The translations under genes were made by a program, and so were the position numbers. A stretch of DNA of 64,000 nt from Halomonas socia. Its GTDB lineage: Bacteria > Pseudomonadota > Gammaproteobacteria > Pseudomonadales > Halomonadaceae. A model generated the notes under the pieces. The model searched no databases and was not told the DNA's origin. It saw nothing but the letters and a program-made list of their open reading frames with translations. The stretch is from positions 1,674,001 to 1,738,000 of the forward strand of contig NZ_CP048812.1 of NCBI RefSeq assembly GCF_010977575.1, written 5' to 3'. Positions 61,904-64,000 of the stretch are shown one piece after another. How positions within the stretch are numbered: the stretch's first letter is position 1; each line of letters starts with the position of its first letter.

Positions 61904-62529
61904 ATGCTTAAACTATACGGAGCACCCCCGACCCGCGCCCTGCGCGTTGTCTGGTTGCTCAACGAGCTGGGCCTGGCATATGAGCTGCACCCGGTGAAGC
62001 TGTTGGCAGGCGAGCATTACCAGCCCGACTTTCTCGCGATTAACCTGCCGCCAGGGTGCCCGTACTGGTCGATGGCAGCCAGGTCATCACCGAGTCGGCC
62101 GCGATCCAGCTTTACCTGGCCGAGAAGTATCCAGAAGCGGGCTTTATCCCCACGGCGGTGGAGGAGCGAGCCCAGATGTATCGCTGGATCTTCTTCCTGA
62201 TGACCGAGATCGAGCAGCTGCTGTGGCGTATCGCTCGTCACACCTTCCTTTATCCACTGGAGAAGCGCCTGCCCCAGGACGTCGACCTGGCGGTGCAGGA
62301 GTGCATGGAGATGGTGGTCGTGCTGGAGCGTCACATGACAGCGCGGGAGTTCATCGTCGGCGACCGGCTCAGCGTCGCCGATTTCAACGCCGCCTATACC
62401 CTGGACTGGGCCAACGAGGAGGAAATGCTCGGCGACGCCCTCAGGCTGAGAGAGTACCTGGCCTCGATGTACGCTCGCCCAACGGCTCCGCCCACCATCA
62501 CCGAGGCTTTCGCAGCGATGGAACGCTAG
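61904..62529 (+). pseudogene. Glutathione S-transferase, frameshifted
   Basis: Frame one from ATG 61904 reads MLKLYGAPPTRALRVVWLLN, a glutaredoxin-like GST N terminus, up to DFLAIN; frame two continues VPVLVDGSQVITESAAIQLY with the glutathione-binding ESAA motif, and runs through the helical C-terminal domain to 62529. Inserting one C at AACCTG (62042-62047) gives INPAARVPVLVDG, the usual INPxGxVPVL of GSTs, so one base is missing there. With it the protein would have about 208 residues. The gene may be broken or the base may have been lost in sequencing. It stands alone behind the pca terminators. Confidence 0.87.
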
Positions 62530-62790
62530 GCCGTCTTTACTTCGCCTCGTGTCTCTCAAGCGACCGCGGAGCTACGCTAGCTCGCGTCCCATCCTTTCCT
62601 ATTTCTCATCCTTTTGGCTTGCGTTGACTAATGTTCTGGCACAGACCAGCCGTGGCGTATAGGCTGAAAATATGTGTTTATTTGTAAGCCTAGAGCGGTA
62701 GACGTCGCCGTAGGCCATTGGGTGTTCTGGAACGGCAACCTAAGCTTGGAATAAGGGACACAGCGCTGTGATTAAGGCTGCAATCGACCG
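62530..62790. other. Gene-free stretch between GST and the IS element
   Basis: I see no gene here. Base composition is more A/T-rich than the surroundings. TGGCACAGACCAGC (62636-62649) faintly recalls a sigma54 -24 element but lacks a good -12 part. The region directly adjoins the left end of the IS1182-like element and may include older insertion debris. Confidence 0.5.
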
Positions 62791-64000
62791 AGGCTGTGTG
62801 AAAACGCACCGGCCGCTATACTTTGCCAGGGTCCGATGAGGAAATGGCGATGAAGCGATTCGTGGTAGGAGAAGCCCGAGATCAAAGCACGTTGTTCCCC
62901 GCGCTTTTGGACGACTTCATCGCAGACGACAACCCGGTCCGTGCTATTGAGGTGTTCGTGGAGAGCCTCCATCTTAATGTCGAATTCATGTGGCTGACGG
63001 AGCGCCTGACACCAGATTTCAAGACCATCGCAGACTTCCGAAAAGATAACGGCGAGGCTATCCGCCGTGTCTGTCGAGAGTTCATCGTGCTTTGCCGACG
63101 GCTGGATCTGTTTTCACAAGCCATCGTCGCCATCAATGGCAGCAAGTTCAAAACCGTCAACAACCGCAACCGAAACTTCACGGCGACCAAGATGAAGCGT
63201 CGCCTTGAACAAATCGAAGAAAGCTTCAACCGGTACCTTGGTCAGCTTGATGCGGCCGACCGAGATGATCCTGCTCTGGCCGAGGCTAAGACAGCGCACC
63301 TGAAGGAGAAAATCACGAAACTGCGGGAAGAAACTGCACGATTACAAGCAGTTGAGGAAGAGCGGCTGAAGTCTCCCGATAAACAAGTATCCTTAACGGA
63401 TCCGGGGCCACCAGTGGTAGAGGCACCGGAAATGTGGGTTACAACGTGCAGGCTGCGGTTGATAGCCAGCACCATTTGATTGTGGCCCATGAGGTGACCA
63501 GCGTCGGGCATGACCGGGGGCAGCTTTTCAACATGGCCAAGCAAGCGCGGGAGGCCACCGGCATCAAGGAGCTGAAGGTCGTGGCTGACAGAGGCTACTT
63601 CAAGGGCGAGGAGATTCTGGCCTGTCATAAGGAAGAGATCACTACCTATCTTCCCAAGCCGCTGACATCGCCAAGCCAGGCAAAGGGTTTTCTTCCAAGA
63701 GATGCATTTCGGTATCTCCCTGAAAGCAATGAATACTCCTGCCCCGCTGGACAGCGACTGACATGGCGGTATGAAACGATAGATAAAGGAATGAAGCTGC
63801 ATGCTTACTGGAGTTCGGCATGTGCAACCTGCGCTATTAAAGAAAAATGCACGACTGGAAAGCAACGACGGATCAGGCGTTGGGAGCACGAAGAGGTGCT
63901 TGAAGCAGCCTAGTCACGTCTCGATTGGAATCCAGAGATGATGCGCCTGAGGCGTCAAACAGTGGGCATCCCTTCGGGACACTGAAGACGTGGATGGGAG
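62791..64000 (+). mobile_element. IS1182-family element, left end and decayed transposase (runs off the window)
   Basis: The probable left end is near 62791, where GGCTGTGTGAAAACGC stands 50 bases before the transposase; this looks like an IS1182-type terminal repeat. The right end lies outside the window, so target duplication cannot be checked. The base composition is clearly lower in GC than the neighbouring genes. Confidence 0.7.
62844..64000 (+). pseudogene. IS1182-family transposase, degenerate
   Basis: The start MAMKRFVVGEARDQSTLFPALL is typical, but FVESLHL jumps to NVEFMWLTERLTPDFKTIAD, so about 45-50 residues usual in the family are missing in frame. After SPDKQVSLTDP (near 63400) a small deletion shifts the frame, and the family sequence resumes as ATSGRGTGNVGYNVQAAVDS in another frame (63425 onward). 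A TAG stops it at 63911-63913 after HEEVLEAA. The sequence behind still resembles the family (RLDWNPEMMRLRRQTV) and is shifted once more by a missing base near 63952. The DDE transposase is therefore certainly inactive. Confidence 0.88.

Noticed and set aside
62636-62649. Sigma54-like promoter TGGCAC...GC
   Set aside because: The -12 element lacks TTGC and no gene with a fitting role lies downstream, only the decayed transposase.

Overview
The window is a 64 kb, GC-rich (by eye well above 60%), densely packed chromosomal segment of a gammaproteobacterium. The gene set (thrB-DUF2782-polA, fdx-coaD, a FabY-type ketosynthase, dgkA-glnE, napEFDABC, pca genes, quinate/shikimate genes) and the codon style fit Halomonas or another Halomonadaceae; this assignment is from gene content, not from a database search. 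I see no rRNA, tRNA, CRISPR array or prophage.

Layout. 1-4775: housekeeping genes (speA 5' part, thrB and a DUF2782 protein on the minus strand; polA divergent). 4860-9470: a possible nucleobase-use cluster (TauE-like permease, ATZ/TRZ-type amidohydrolase, NCS2 permease) divergent from a LysR regulator. 9508-13307: fbpABC ferric-iron ABC transporter with a Fur-box-like promoter shared with the divergent tmcA. 13487-25262: tmcA, pepD, dps, glycerate kinase, paired paralogous lipoproteins, a DUF1007 plus Ni/Co-type transporter pair, HIT protein, TauE protein, two tandem entericidin-like lipoproteins, an I78 inhibitor lipoprotein and a LysE exporter. 25346-31148: a frameshifted MocR regulator, a voltage-sensor-like protein without a visible pore, a hotdog thioesterase, AtoE and MATE transporters. 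31186-40330: fdx, coaD, fabY, a candidate short RNA, a TrmB-like methyltransferase, an SMR transporter, dacB, dgkA and glnE.

40327-61730 is the most coherent part. A tctCBA tripartite carboxylate transporter (with a HAD phosphatase gene behind it) is divergent from quiC-(quinate/shikimate dehydrogenase)-aroQ, which would turn quinate, shikimate or dehydroquinate into protocatechuate. After an FNR-box-controlled napEFDABC periplasmic nitrate reductase operon come EamA and AEC transporters, two IclR regulators (one PcaR-like) and pcaB, pcaI, pcaJ, pcaF and a fused pcaD-pcaC, which would take 3-carboxymuconate to succinyl-CoA and acetyl-CoA. Protocatechuate 3,4-dioxygenase (pcaGH) is not in the window. 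Four intergenic regions of this part (44133, 53405, 56091, 57585) carry the same arrangement: two 15-bp sites related to GTTCG-N5-CGMAC whose starts are 19 bp apart. This ties the transporter/qui and pca units into one likely PcaR-type regulon.

The right end holds a frameshifted glutathione S-transferase gene and a decayed IS1182-type transposase running off the window. Three otherwise intact genes (NCS2 permease, MocR, GST) each look one base short at a G or C run, which points to sequencing errors as much as to biology.
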